A stretch of DNA of 47,900 bases from Actinomycetales bacterium (GTDB taxonomy: Bacteria > Actinomycetota > Actinomycetes > Actinomycetales > Quadrisphaeraceae). A program made the translations under genes and the position numbers. Below the pieces are notes generated by a model, which was given only the letters and a program-made list of their open reading frames with translations, ran no database searches and was not told the DNA's origin. The stretch spans positions 1-47,900 of the forward strand of contig JAKONK010000127.1 in assembly GCA_022701985.1 (NCBI GenBank), written 5' to 3'. Positions 1 through 8,517 of the stretch are shown one piece after another. How positions within the stretch are numbered: the first letter of the stretch is position 1; every line of letters starts with the position of its first letter.

Positions 1-1306
1 CGCGGAGCCGCGACATCGCGAGCTGCTGGACGTTCTCGTCGGAGTACCCGAACGTCGCGTTGTTGGTCTGCACCACGAGCAGGTCGGCGCCGTCGTCGAC
101 GGTGTCGTCGACCAGGCCGTCCTCGACGACCTCGAAGCAGATCATCACCCCCAGGCGCGCTCCGGCGACGTCGAGGCGCCCCACCCGGTCACCGGGCACG
201 AACTGCGCGACCACGAGGTCGACGGCGGAGGTGAAGTGGCGGAAGAAGTCCTTGTGGGGGATGTACTCCGCGAAGGGCACCGGGTGGCGCTTGTCGTAGG
301 AGTCGACCACCCCGCCGCCGCTGGGGGCGCTGTCGGGCTCCCACACCAGGGAGGTGTTGCGGACCGTGCCGGGGGTGTCGCCGACGAGCACCGCGCCGAG
401 CACGAGCGGCGCGCCGACGGCGTCGGCCGCGGCCTGGATCTCGGCGTAGGCGTCGGCGTTGCGCAGCGGGTCGATGTCGGAGGAGTTCTCCGGCCACACC
501 ACCAGCTGCGGGGCGGGTGCCTGGCCGGCGGCGACCCGGTCGGCCAGCCCCAGGGTGCCCGCCACGTGGTTGTCGAGGACGGCGCGGCGCTGGGCGTTGA
601 ACTCCAGGCCCGCCCGCGGCACGTTCCCCTGCACCGCGGCGACGGCGAGGTCGCCGCCCTCGGCGTCGGTGGGGCGGGGCACGAGGGAGCCCGCCAGCAG
701 CACCGCTGCCGCGGCAGCCACCAGGGGGAGCCCGCGGGTGAGGGAACGCCGCCCGCCCCCCGGGGTGAGCAGCGCCTGGGCGAGCAGCGCCCCGACGAGC
801 GCGACGGCGAAGCTGACCAGCGGCGCTCCGCCGAGGGCGGCCAGGCCCAGGGTCGGGGCGTCGGCCTGGCTGAAGGCCACACGGCCCCACCCGAAGCCGC
901 CGAAGGGCCAGCGCGCCAGGGCCGCCTCCACCGCGGTCCAGGCGCCCGCCGCCGCGACCGCGGCGAGGCCCGGGTGCCGCAGGCGGCCGGTCCAGGCCAG
1001 GCCGGCTCCGGCCAGGGCCACCGACAGGGCGCACGCCACCGACAGCGGCACCCAGGCGATGGGGCCGAGGAAGATCCCCGACCACGACAGCAGCGGCGCG
1101 AAGAACGCCAGGCCGTGCAGCAGGCCGAGCCCCGCGGCGGGCCCCGCGCGACGGCCGGCGACGGCGACGACGAGGGCGCCGATCCCCAGCGGCGCCAGGA
1201 ACCACAGGTCGTGTCCCGGGAAGGCCAGGTAGAGCAGGAGCCCGCCGCCGACGGCGACGGCCACCGCCCACGGCCACCTGAGGACGGGCCTGCTGACGGG
1301 CCTCAC
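1..1306 (-). CDS. lnt: Apolipoprotein N-acyltransferase, 3' end cut by window edge
   Basis: Transfers an acyl chain to the N-terminal cysteine of lipoproteins at the outer face of the membrane. The frame stays open from the GTG at 1306 to the window edge. The N-terminal half has several hydrophobic segments (such as LLLYLAFPG near residue 25 and GLGLLHGLAFFAPLL). The nitrilase-like catalytic domain follows with all three triad regions: the Glu in VVWPENSSD, the Lys in SYDKRHPVPF and the Cys in GVMICFEVVEDG. The GTG start shares GTGA with the stop of the upstream amidohydrolase, so the two are translationally coupled. The C-terminus lies outside the window; in many actinomycetes a polyprenol-phosphate mannosyltransferase (Ppm1) follows or is fused, which cannot be seen here. 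Identification is firm. Confidence 0.93.
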   Translation of the reverse strand, partial: MRPVSRPVLRWPWAVAVAVGGGLLLYLAFPGHDLWFLAPLGIGALVVAVAGRRAGPAAGLGLLHGLAFFAPLLSWSGIFLGPIAWVPLSVACALSVALAGAGLAWTGRLRHPGLAAVAAAGAWTAVEAALARWPFGGFGWGRVAFSQADAPTLGLAALGGAPLVSFAVALVGALLAQALLTPGGGRRSLTRGLPLVAAAAAVLLAGSLVPRPTDAEGGDLAVAAVQGNVPRAGLEFNAQRRAVLDNHVAGTLGLADRVAAGQAPAPQLVVWPENSSDIDPLRNADAYAEIQAAADAVGAPLVLGAVLVGDTPGTVRNTSLVWEPDSAPSGGGVVDSYDKRHPVPFAEYIPHKDFFRHFTSAVDLVVAQFVPGDRVGRLDVAGARLGVMICFEVVEDGLVDDTVDDGADLLVVQTNNATFGYSDENVQQLAMSRLR

Positions 1307-2967
1307 GACAGGACCCCGGCGTCGTGGGCGGTCCGGCCGCGCACCAGGGTGCGCAGGCAGCGCGGGGCGGGGGTGCCGGGGGTGAGGTCGGGGAGGCCGG
1401 GGGTGCCGGAGCGCGCGTCGGTGCTCCAGGCCTGGAACCTGTCGTCGGGGGCCTGGACCACGAGGTCGGAGGGCGCCCACACCGCCAGGGTGGCCGGGGC
1501 GCCGGGGACCAGGGCGCCCTCGCCGTCGCGGCGGGCGGCGCGCCACCCGCCGCGGGTGGAGGCGGTGAAGGCCGCGCGTGCGGAGACGGCGTGCTCGCGC
1601 ACGTGGGGGAAGGCCGCCGCGCGCACGGCCTCCCAGGGGGCGAAGGGGGTGACCGGGCTGTCCGAGCCCAGCGCGAGGGGGACGCCCGCGGCCGCCAGCG
1701 GGGCGAACGGGTGCAGGGCCAGGGCGCGCTCGCGCCCGAGCCGGGTGGCGTAGACGCCGTCGGGTCCGCCCCACGCGGCGTCGAAGGCCGGCTGCACGCT
1801 GGCGACCAGTCCCAGCCGGGCCATCGTCGCGATGCCGGCGGCGTCGACGCCGGTGACGTGCTCGAGGCGGTGGCGGGCCCCGGCGACCGCCGGGACGCCC
1901 AGGACCTCGGCCGCCAGGGAGAAGCCCTCCAGCGCCAGGTCGACGCCGGCGTCACCGATGGCGTGGACCCCGGCCTGCAGGCCCGCGCGGGTGCAGGCGA
2001 CGACGTGGTCGCGCATCGCCGCGGCGTCGAGGTAGCCGTGACCTCTGGACGGGGCGCCGGCTGCGCCGGGTGCATCGGAGTAGGGCTCGCGCAGCAGCGC
2101 CGTGCGCGAGCCGAGAGCGCCGTCGACGCAGAGGTCTCCCCCCAGACCCAGGAACGCACCGTCGGGGAGGTCGAGGCGCTCGACGAGCGCACGGGCCCGG
2201 TCCTCGTCGGCGACGAGCTCGCCCCACAGCGCCAGCACCTCGGGCAGCGCCTCCGCCCGGCTGGTCGCCACGAGGTCGCGCAGGTCCTCCGGGGAGCCGA
2301 CGTGGGGGGCGGCGCACTCGTGGACGCTGCCGATGCCGGCTGCCGCGGCAGCGCGCAGCGCCAGGCGCTGCAGCTCGCGGCGGCGGGCGGGGTCGGAGCG
2401 CAGGTGGGCGTGGGCGGCGTCGCGCGCGGCGTGGTGGTCGTCGCGCTCCACGCGGCCGTCCCACCCCGAGGGGACCTCGAGCCCGGCGCGGCGGGCGAGC
2501 GCCGGCGACACCACCGCGGAGTGGATGTCGGTGCGGGCCAGGTACACCTCGGCGCCGCCCGCGGCGCGGTCGAGCTCGGCGGCGCTCGGGGGCCGCTGCT
2601 CGGGCCAGCCGGTCTCGTCCCACCCCGACCCCAGCAGGAGCCGCCCGGGGTGCGCGGCCGCGGCGGCCGAGACCCTGTCGAGGGCGTCGGCCAGGCTCGT
2701 CGCGCCGGACAGGTCGACGCCCTCCAGGGCCAGGCGGGTCTCGGTGGTGTGGACGTGCGCGTCGACGAACGCGGGGGTCACCAGCGCCCCCTCCAGCGCG
2801 ACGACCTCCAGCGGTTCCCCGCCCGCGCCGCGGCTGCGGGCCACCTGGGCGTCAGCGCCCTCCTCCGAGCCGACCCAGGCCACCGAGGAGCCCTCGACGA
2901 GGACGGCGGTGGCGAAGGGGTCGGCGGGTGAGTACACGCTGCCGTCCCGGTAGAGCACGCGGTTCAC
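1303..2967 (-). CDS. Amidohydrolase of the YtcJ-like (amidohydrolase 3) family
   Basis: A 554-residue metal-dependent hydrolase. It shows the first metal-binding HxH in VDAHVHTTETR, a later histidine in AGVHAIGDAGVDLALEG and RHRLEHV, and the final aspartate in ALGSDSPVTPFAPWEA, all arranged as in YtcJ-type amidohydrolases of the TIM-barrel superfamily. The substrate cannot be predicted; members are often annotated as N-substituted formamide deformylases without proof. I chose the GTG at 2967 (protein beginning MNRVLYRDG) because a CAGAAT box lies six bases upstream and the beta-rich N-terminal domain begins there. It overlaps the lnt start by four bases and is probably cotranscribed with it. 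The longer open frame upstream runs into the divergent exonuclease promoter region. Confidence 0.88.
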   Translation of the reverse strand: MNRVLYRDGSVYSPADPFATAVLVEGSSVAWVGSEEGADAQVARSRGAGGEPLEVVALEGALVTPAFVDAHVHTTETRLALEGVDLSGATSLADALDRVSAAAAAHPGRLLLGSGWDETGWPEQRPPSAAELDRAAGGAEVYLARTDIHSAVVSPALARRAGLEVPSGWDGRVERDDHHAARDAAHAHLRSDPARRRELQRLALRAAAAAGIGSVHECAAPHVGSPEDLRDLVATSRAEALPEVLALWGELVADEDRARALVERLDLPDGAFLGLGGDLCVDGALGSRTALLREPYSDAPGAAGAPSRGHGYLDAAAMRDHVVACTRAGLQAGVHAIGDAGVDLALEGFSLAAEVLGVPAVAGARHRLEHVTGVDAAGIATMARLGLVASVQPAFDAAWGGPDGVYATRLGRERALALHPFAPLAAAGVPLALGSDSPVTPFAPWEAVRAAAFPHVREHAVSARAAFTASTRGGWRAARRDGEGALVPGAPATLAVWAPSDLVVQAPDDRFQAWSTDARSGTPGLPDLTPGTPAPRCLRTLVRGRTAHDAGVLS

Positions 2968-2979
2968 CGGCTCATTCTG
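2968..2979 (-). promoter_or_regulatory. Candidate leaderless promoter of amidohydrolase-lnt
   Basis: On the minus strand CAGAAT (2974-2979) is followed by six bases and the GTG start at 2967. It matches the extended actinobacterial -10 pattern TAnnnT except for the first base. No -35 box is evident. Confidence 0.4.
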
Positions 2980-3078
2980 ACGTCGTCGGCTGTGAGCCCT
3001 CCCCGTGCCCGGTCGAGCCCGACCGGACACGCTTGGTTCTGTTATCAGTGTGGCGGAGGGAGGTGCGACGATGCCGCG

Positions 3079-4110
3079 GTGACCACCGCCTCCAGCACCC
3101 CCGGGTCCCGCACGGACAGGGTCCTGCTGCTCGACGCCGCGACCCTGTACTTCCGGGCGTTCTACGCCATCCCCTCCTCGGTGACCGCCCCCGACGGGTC
3201 GCCCTCCGGCGCCGTGCGCGGCTTCCTCGACATGGTCACGACCCTCGTCGAGCGCTTCGAGCCCGCACAGGTGGTGGCGTGCTGGGACGACGCCTGGCGC
3301 CCTGCCTGGCGGGTGGCACGGATCCCCTCCTACAAGGCCCACCGCGTCGGCGACCCGGAGGCAGGAGGGGGCGAGGAGGTGCCCGAGCACCTGACCGCCC
3401 AGGTCGACGCGATCGTCGAGCTGCTCGCCGCCCTCGGCGTCCCCCGCGTCGGCGCCCCCGCGTGCGAGGCCGACGACGTCGCCGGGGTGCTCGCCACCCG
3501 CCCGGGCGCCTCACCCCGGAGCACCGGGGTCGACGTCGTGAGCGGCGACCGCGACCTGCTGCAGCTCGTCAACGACGCCGCGCACGGCGGCGCGGGCACG
3601 CGCGTGGTCTGGATCGGCAAGGGCGTGGCGAAGGCGGAGGTGGTCGACGGCGCAGCGCTCGCCGGGCGCTACGACCTGCCGGCGACCCCCGGCTCGTCTC
3701 CGGGTGACGCCTACGCCGACCTCGCCGTCCTGCGCGGCGACCCCAGCGATGGGCTGCCGGGGGTCGCCGGCATCGGCGAGAAGACCGCAGCGGCGCTGCT
3801 GCGCCGCCACGGCGACCTGCTCGGGATCCTCGAGGCCGCGGCCGGTGGCGACGCGGCGGTGACTCCGGCGCAGCGCCGCCGCCTGGCGGAGGCCGCCGAC
3901 TACCTCGACGTGGCCCCGCGGGTGGTGCGGGTGCTGCGCCACGGCGAGGTCGTCGAGCCGTTCGGTGACGACCGGGAGGGGGTCGACGCGACCTCCGTCG
4001 GCGAGCCCGCGCCCGGTCGCGTGGATGGAGCCGTCCTGGCCGCCGTGGCCGAGCGCTGGGGCGCCCGCTCCCCCGCCGAGCGGCTCCTCGTAGCCCTCAG
4101 CAGGCCCTGA
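3079..4110 (+). CDS. 5'-3' exonuclease (DNA polymerase I N-domain / FEN family)
   Basis: A 343-residue stand-alone flap/5'-exonuclease acting on DNA repair and replication intermediates. Metal-binding acidic residues appear in order: LLLDAATLYFRAFYA near the start, CWDDAW, then KAHRVG, CEADDVAGVLA and VSGDRDLLQLV. The helix-hairpin-helix DNA-binding segment GLPGVAGIGEKTAAALLRRHG follows. The GTG at 3079 is preferred because the conserved N-terminal strand begins right after it; a purine-rich stretch GGAGGGAGG lies at 3056-3064. Mycobacteria also carry a 5'-3' exonuclease gene beside helY, so this is conserved synteny. It converges on helY with a terminator between. A TTATCAGTG at 3042-3050 resembles half of a PafBC-dependent promoter but no matching -10 follows. 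Confidence 0.9.
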   Translation: MTTASSTPGSRTDRVLLLDAATLYFRAFYAIPSSVTAPDGSPSGAVRGFLDMVTTLVERFEPAQVVACWDDAWRPAWRVARIPSYKAHRVGDPEAGGGEEVPEHLTAQVDAIVELLAALGVPRVGAPACEADDVAGVLATRPGASPRSTGVDVVSGDRDLLQLVNDAAHGGAGTRVVWIGKGVAKAEVVDGAALAGRYDLPATPGSSPGDAYADLAVLRGDPSDGLPGVAGIGEKTAAALLRRHGDLLGILEAAAGGDAAVTPAQRRRLAEAADYLDVAPRVVRVLRHGEVVEPFGDDREGVDATSVGEPAPGRVDGAVLAAVAERWGARSPAERLLVALSRP

Positions 4111-4111
4111 G

Positions 4112-4143
4112 ACCCTCCACCCTCACCTGAGGGTAGAGGGTTT
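4112..4143. terminator. Bidirectional intrinsic terminator between exonuclease gene and helY
   Basis: Two 14-base arms (4112-4125 and 4128-4141) pair with one mismatch around a two-base loop, and TTT follows on the plus strand. It starts two bases after the exonuclease stop and can serve both convergent genes. Confidence 0.75.
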
Positions 4144-4187
4144 GCCCACGTTCGACCTCGGGTCGAGGTCCTGCGAGTCGACGCAGG

Positions 4188-6818
4188 TCAGACGACCGGA
4201 GCCGTCGGCCGGGAGGCCGACCCCGCCGAGTACGTCACCACGCCGCGGTCGACCAGGCCGATGGCCTGCCGCGCGGTCCGCGCCAGCGCGTCACCGGCCT
4301 CGTCACCCGCCGAGGCGGCCACGACGACCACCTGGTCGAGCAGGTCGAGCAGCTGCCGGGCCCAGCGGACGAAGTCTCCAGCCGCCAGGTCGGCCGGTCC
4401 GGCGTCGAGCACAGCGTCGAGGGAGGCGCCGCGGCACCAGCGGTGCACCGGCCACACCAGGCCCGTGTCGGGCTCCGGGGTCACCCGGAGCCGGTGCGCC
4501 TCCTCGGCGTCGGACAGCCCCGCCCAGGCCCGCACGGTGGCCGTGAGCGCCCGCGAGACGGCGACGCCGCCGGGGGTGGCGGCCGCGGGCGGGCCCTCCT
4601 CGCGGCGGGCCTCGTAGACGATCGTGGAGAGCACCGTGGCGAGCCCGGCGGGGTCGAGGGCGCTCCACGCGTGCGAGCGCAGGCACTCGGCCACCAGGAG
4701 GTCCTTCTCGGCGTAGACCCTCCGCAGCAGCTGCCCGGCCGGGGTCACCTCGAGCTCCCGGCTGCCCCCCGGTCCGGCAGTGCTCCCGGCGACCGGGGCG
4801 AGGTAGCCCAGCTCGGTCAGGAGCACGCAGACCCTGTCGAAGGTGCGCGCGATGGTGCCGGTGCGCGACTCGATGCGCGACAGGACGCCCTTGTGCTCGC
4901 GGTCGAGGCGGGCCCAGCGCTCGGCCCAGCGGGCGTGGTCGTCGCGGTCGGGGCAGGCGTGGCAGGGGTGCTGCCGCATCCGGCGGCGGACCCTGCCGAC
5001 CTCCTCGGTGACGGCGTCGGCCGACGGGCCCGCGGCGGCCGGGCGCGCCCCACGGGGGGCGAGCTCCTCCACGGGCCCGCGGCGGCGCCGCCGCGACCCC
5101 TCCCCCTCCAGCTCGCCGATGCGGCGCCGCAGGGCGGCGTACTCGGCGAAGTCGCCCAGGTGGCACGTCATGGCCTCGGCGTAGGCGCTCAGCCCCTCGG
5201 AGGCGTTGCGCGCCTGCCGGGCCAGGCCGACCACGCCGCGGTCGGCCTGGAACTGCGCGAAGGACGTCTCCAGCACCTCGCGGGCGCGGGGGCGCCCCAC
5301 CTGGTCGACCAGGTTGACGGTCATGTTGTACGTCGGCCGGAAGGAGGAGTGGAGCGGGTAGGTGCGCGTCGAGGCGAGGCCGGCCACCGCCTCGGCGTCG
5401 AGCCCCGGCTGCCACACGACGACGGCGTGGCCCTCGACGTCGATGCCCCGCCGCCCCGCGCGGCCGGTGAGCTGGGTGTACTCCCCGGGCGTGATGTCGA
5501 CGTGCGACTCGCCGTTGAACTTCACCAGCTTCTCGATGACCACGCTGCGCGCGGGCATGTTGATGCCCAGCGCCAGGGTCTCGGTGGCGAAGACGGCCTT
5601 CACCAGGCCGCGGGCGAACAGGTCCTCCACGACCCCCTTGAAGGTCGGCAGCATGCCCGCGTGGTGGGCGGCGACCCCGCGGGAGAGCCCGTCGAGCCAG
5701 TCCCAGTAGCCCAGGACGGCGAGGTCGGCGTCGGGGATCGCCGAGCACGCCTCCTCCACGACCTCGCGGACCTCGCGGCGCTCGGCCTCGGTGTTGAGGC
5801 GGATGCCGGCGGCCACGCACTGGCGCACGGCGGCGTCGCACCCGGCGCGGGAGAAGACGAAGACGATCGCGGGCAGCAGGCGGGCCTCGTCGAGCTCGGC
5901 GAGCACCTCCGCGCGCGAGGGCGCGTGCTGGCGCAGCCGCACCGCCGGGGAGCGCTGGGCGCCCCGCGGGGGCCGCTTGCCGGGGTGGGCGCGCCCGCCG
6001 CGCTGTGAGCCGCCGCGCTGCACGTCGTCGCGGGACATGCGCAGCAGCTCCGGGTTCACCTCCAGCTGGGTGGTCGGCTGCGCCGGCGCCGTCCCCCTCC
6101 GGCTCGGCACCGGCGTCTGGCCATCGCGCTCGGTGAACAGGTCGACCACGCGCGTGCCCACCATGACGTGCTGCCACAGCGGCACCGGCCGGTGCTCCGA
6201 GACCACCACGTCGACCTCGCCGCGCACGGTGGCGAGCCAGTCGCCGAACTCCTCGGCGTTGCTGACGGTGGCGCTGAGCGAGGTGATCAGCACGTCGTCG
6301 GGGAGGTGGATGATCACCTCCTCCCACACCGCGCCGCGGGCGCGGTCGGCCAGGTAGTGCACCTCGTCCATGACCACGTGCGCGAGGCCCGCCAGCGCCG
6401 GTGAGCCCGCGTAGAGCATGTTGCGGAGCACCTCGGTGGTCATGACGACGACGGGGGCGTCGCCGTTGACGGAGGTGTCACCGGTGAGCAGGCCCACCTG
6501 CGCGGACCCGAAGCGCTCGGCCAGCTCGGCGTGCTTCTGGTTGCTCAGCGCCTTGATGGGGGTGGTGTAGAACGCCTTGCGCCCGGAGGCCAGGGCCAGG
6601 TGGACGGCGAACTCGCCGACCACCGTCTTGCCCGCGCCGGTCGGGGCGGCCACCAGCACCCCGCGCCCGGCCTCGAGGGCCTCGCACGAGCGCAGCTGGA
6701 ACTCGTCGAGCTCGAACCCGAGGGCCTCGCGGAACCGCCCCAGCTCGCTGGTGGCCAGGGCCTTCTCGCGCTGCTGCCGGGTGCGGGCCGCGGCGAACCG
6801 CTCCGCTGGAGTTGCCAT
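4188..6818 (-). CDS. helY: Ski2/Mtr4-like superfamily 2 helicase HelY
   Basis: An 876-residue DExH-box helicase, probably acting on RNA. Visible motifs: Walker A VAAPTGAGKTVVGEF (about residues 57-70), motif Ib region TTEVLRNMLY, motif II VMDEVHYL, motif III SLSATVSNAEEF, then the second RecA-like domain with VFVFSRAGCD, GVAAHHAGMLP, ATETLALGINMPA and QLTGRAGRRGID. A basic, low-complexity insert (around residues 240-295) separates the two cores, and a DSHCT-like helical C-terminal region follows. Length fits mycobacterial HelY (about 900 residues). The gene stands downstream of pafBC-tatAC as in mycobacteria. It has its own promoter with a -10 six bases before the ATG and a partial PafBC-like element, and ends at a shared terminator. 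Confidence 0.93.
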   Translation of the reverse strand: MATPAERFAAARTRQQREKALATSELGRFREALGFELDEFQLRSCEALEAGRGVLVAAPTGAGKTVVGEFAVHLALASGRKAFYTTPIKALSNQKHAELAERFGSAQVGLLTGDTSVNGDAPVVVMTTEVLRNMLYAGSPALAGLAHVVMDEVHYLADRARGAVWEEVIIHLPDDVLITSLSATVSNAEEFGDWLATVRGEVDVVVSEHRPVPLWQHVMVGTRVVDLFTERDGQTPVPSRRGTAPAQPTTQLEVNPELLRMSRDDVQRGGSQRGGRAHPGKRPPRGAQRSPAVRLRQHAPSRAEVLAELDEARLLPAIVFVFSRAGCDAAVRQCVAAGIRLNTEAERREVREVVEEACSAIPDADLAVLGYWDWLDGLSRGVAAHHAGMLPTFKGVVEDLFARGLVKAVFATETLALGINMPARSVVIEKLVKFNGESHVDITPGEYTQLTGRAGRRGIDVEGHAVVVWQPGLDAEAVAGLASTRTYPLHSSFRPTYNMTVNLVDQVGRPRAREVLETSFAQFQADRGVVGLARQARNASEGLSAYAEAMTCHLGDFAEYAALRRRIGELEGEGSRRRRRGPVEELAPRGARPAAAGPSADAVTEEVGRVRRRMRQHPCHACPDRDDHARWAERWARLDREHKGVLSRIESRTGTIARTFDRVCVLLTELGYLAPVAGSTAGPGGSRELEVTPAGQLLRRVYAEKDLLVAECLRSHAWSALDPAGLATVLSTIVYEARREEGPPAAATPGGVAVSRALTATVRAWAGLSDAEEAHRLRVTPEPDTGLVWPVHRWCRGASLDAVLDAGPADLAAGDFVRWARQLLDLLDQVVVVAASAGDEAGDALARTARQAIGLVDRGVVTYSAGSASRPTAPVV

Positions 6819-6847
6819 GCACCGAGCCTATGCGGCGCGGCCGACAG
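6819..6847 (-). promoter_or_regulatory. Leaderless helY promoter with partial PafBC-type element
   Basis: On the minus strand CTGTCGGCC (6839-6847), eight bases, TAGGCT (6825-6830), six bases, ATG. The spacing equals the mycobacterial RecA-NDp layout TTGTCRGTG-N8-TAnnnT, but only six of nine upstream positions match. The -10 is convincing; PafBC control is only possible. Confidence 0.5.
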
Positions 6848-6871
6848 CGGACCGCGCGTCGCGGTCGAGGG

Positions 6872-7702
6872 CTAGAGGGCGCTGGCCTCGTCGTCGGACA
6901 GGCCCGCGTACTGCGGCTCCCCCTTGGCGCGGCGCTTGTCGTTCGCCATGCAGATGGCGATGGCGACGCCGAAGAGCAGCATCATCGGGGTGGCCAGCAT
7001 GAACATGGCCAGGATGTCCGGCGTCGGCGTCGCGATGGCGGCGAACGTGAAGCAGAGGACCGTGACCCAGCGCCAGGCCTTGAGCACGGCCCGGCCCGAC
7101 ACGAGCCCGGCGAGGTTGAGGCCGACGAGCACCACCGGCAGCAGGAAGGCGGCGCCGAAGGCCAGCACCGTGCGCATCACGAAGCCCAGGTAGACGTCGG
7201 CGGCGATGTAGTTGGCGCCGTCGACGGGGGTGAAGGCGGTGAAGAAGGTGACCACGTTGGGGATGAACAGGCTCGACAGCCAGACCCCGGCGAGGAACAG
7301 CGGGACGGCGGCGGCGACGAAGCCGAGCGCGTACCGCCGCTCCTTCTTGGTGAGCCCGGGGGTGATGAACGCCCAGAGCTGGTAGATCCACATCGGCGAG
7401 GAGATGATGACGCCGATCCAGATCGACATCTTGATCTTCAGGTCGAACGCCGTGCCGACGCCGACGAAGTTGATCGCGATGTCCTGGCCGGCGTCCTGGA
7501 GCCGCTGGATCGGCGCGGTGATGTAGTTGAGGACCGGGTCGTACAGGAACCAGCCCGCCACGGCGCCGAGGAGGACCGCGACACCCGCCAGGACGACGCG
7601 CTTGCGCAGCTCCAGCAGGTGGGCGCGCAGGGGCATGCGCCCCTCGGGGTCCTTGCCGCCCCTGCCCTTGCGGGAGGGGCGGGGCGGGGTCTCGGTGGCC
7701 AC
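6872..7702 (-). CDS. tatC: Sec-independent protein translocase TatC
   Basis: The 276-residue polytopic receptor subunit that recognises twin-arginine signal peptides. The cytoplasmic N-terminus ends in the TatC signature MPLRAHLLELRKRVV, followed by six hydrophobic segments. The conserved FxxP-like region is seen in MWIYQLWAFITPGLTKKERRYA, and later GLVSGRAVLKAWRWV and ATPTPDILAM. The N-terminus is extended by a basic, proline-rich stretch. It starts with GTG at 7702, 40 bases after tatA, so the two are probably one operon. The NirD-type Rieske protein and several secreted or lipid-anchored products in the window are not obvious Tat substrates. Confidence 0.96.
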   Translation of the reverse strand: MATETPPRPSRKGRGGKDPEGRMPLRAHLLELRKRVVLAGVAVLLGAVAGWFLYDPVLNYITAPIQRLQDAGQDIAINFVGVGTAFDLKIKMSIWIGVIISSPMWIYQLWAFITPGLTKKERRYALGFVAAAVPLFLAGVWLSSLFIPNVVTFFTAFTPVDGANYIAADVYLGFVMRTVLAFGAAFLLPVVLVGLNLAGLVSGRAVLKAWRWVTVLCFTFAAIATPTPDILAMFMLATPMMLLFGVAIAICMANDKRRAKGEPQYAGLSDDEASAL

Positions 7703-7742
7703 GCGGTCAGCCTCGGTCAGCCGTGGGTGGGCGCCAGCGCGC

Positions 7743-8036
7743 TCAGGCGCTGTGGCGGTGCTCGGAAGGGCGCTCGGTGTGCTGCTCGCCCGGGCGGGCG
7801 TCGTCGACGACGCGACCCTCGAGCGGGCGGGACGGCGAGCCGGTGCTGCGGGCCTCGGTGTCGTCGGAGGTGGGACGGCGGTCGTCGTCCTTCATCTCCT
7901 TGACCTCGGACTTGAAGATGCGCATCGAGCGTCCGATGCTGCGCGCGGCGTCGGGCAGGCGCTTGGCGCCGAAGAGCAGCACCACCAGCAGGATCAGGAC
8001 GATCAGCAGGGCGGGGTTGTCGAAGATCGCACGCAC
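7743..8036 (-). CDS. tatA: Sec-independent protein translocase TatA
   Basis: The 97-residue pore-forming Tat subunit. One N-terminal membrane helix ([13 protein letters not shown]) is followed by the hinge [18 protein letters not shown], an amphipathic helix and a charged, disordered tail. The start is GTG at 8036 with a good GGAGGT ribosome-binding site five bases upstream. TatC lies directly downstream; no separate tatB is seen, as is usual near this locus in actinomycetes. Confidence 0.95.
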   Translation of the reverse strand: MRAIFDNPALLIVLILLVVLLFGAKRLPDAARSIGRSMRIFKSEVKEMKDDDRRPTSDDTEARSTGSPSRPLEGRVVDDARPGEQHTERPSEHRHSA

Positions 8037-8063
8037 GTTCCACCTCCGTTGTGGGGTCGCCTC

Positions 8064-8069
8064 ACTGTA
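8064..8069 (-). promoter_or_regulatory. -10 box of the tatA-tatC promoter
   Basis: TACAGT on the minus strand, with room for a start about 20 bases before the tatA GTG. Unlike many neighbours this leader keeps a Shine-Dalgarno sequence (GGAGGT). Confidence 0.5.
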
Positions 8070-8137
8070 ACCCCGCGGCTGCCCGGGCCGACCCGCTCTC
8101 GACCGGAGTCGCCTGGGAGGTCGCTGTCAGCCCGCGG

Positions 8138-8473
8138 TCAGCCGACGGGCTGCTGCGCCCGGCGCACCCGCAGCTGCTCCCTGCGGCCCTCGCGCAGCGC
8201 GGCCACGCGGCGCGCCCGCCGCTTGCGCAGCTTCGCCTGCTCGGCGCGGCGCTGGGCGCGCAGGGCGTACGGGTCGTCCATGACGCTGTGCGCCGGCTTC
8301 TGGGTCGGGAGGTGCTCCACCTGGGCCATGAGCTCACCCGCGCGGGCGGACGCCTCCCCCAGCGCGGCGAGGACGGCGAGGCCCTTGCGGACCACCCCCC
8401 AGGCGAGGACGCCGAGCACGACGAGACCCGCCAGCCCCAGCCCCAGGTACACCGCGACCCACCACCAGCCCAT
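8138..8473 (-). CDS. Small membrane-anchored protein of unknown function
   Basis: A 111-residue protein with one N-terminal membrane helix (about residues 5-28, VAVYLGLGLAGLVVLGVLAWG), a short alanine-rich helix, then the segment HSVMDDPYALRAQRRAEQ and a strongly basic, arginine-rich C-terminal half. It is predicted to sit in the membrane with the basic tail in the cytosol, where it could bind nucleic acid or acidic lipids. I do not recognise a family. It lies between the zinc-ribbon gene and tatA in the pafC-tatA interval. A TAGCCT -10 lies six bases before the ATG, so it seems to have its own leaderless promoter. The reading frame is convincing from its compositional fit and promoter. Confidence 0.72.
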   Translation of the reverse strand: MGWWWVAVYLGLGLAGLVVLGVLAWGVVRKGLAVLAALGEASARAGELMAQVEHLPTQKPAHSVMDDPYALRAQRRAEQAKLRKRRARRVAALREGRREQLRVRRAQQPVG

Positions 8474-8485
8474 CGCAGCAGGCTA
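8474..8485 (-). promoter_or_regulatory. Leaderless promoter of the small membrane protein gene
   Basis: TAGCCT (8480-8485) on the minus strand is followed by six bases and the ATG at 8473. Confidence 0.5.
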
Positions 8486-8517
8486 GTGGTGGGTCCGGGT
8501 TCGTCGGAGCAGGAGCC

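Noticed and set aside
145-2192. Long minus-strand open frames over lnt and the amidohydrolase
   Set aside because: They are arginine/proline/alanine-rich frame shadows of the real genes, which show clear catalytic motifs in another frame.
3042-3064. TTATCAGTG upstream of the 5'-3' exonuclease as a PafBC promoter
   Set aside because: Eight bases later stands GGAGGT, not TAnnnT, so the -10 half is missing.
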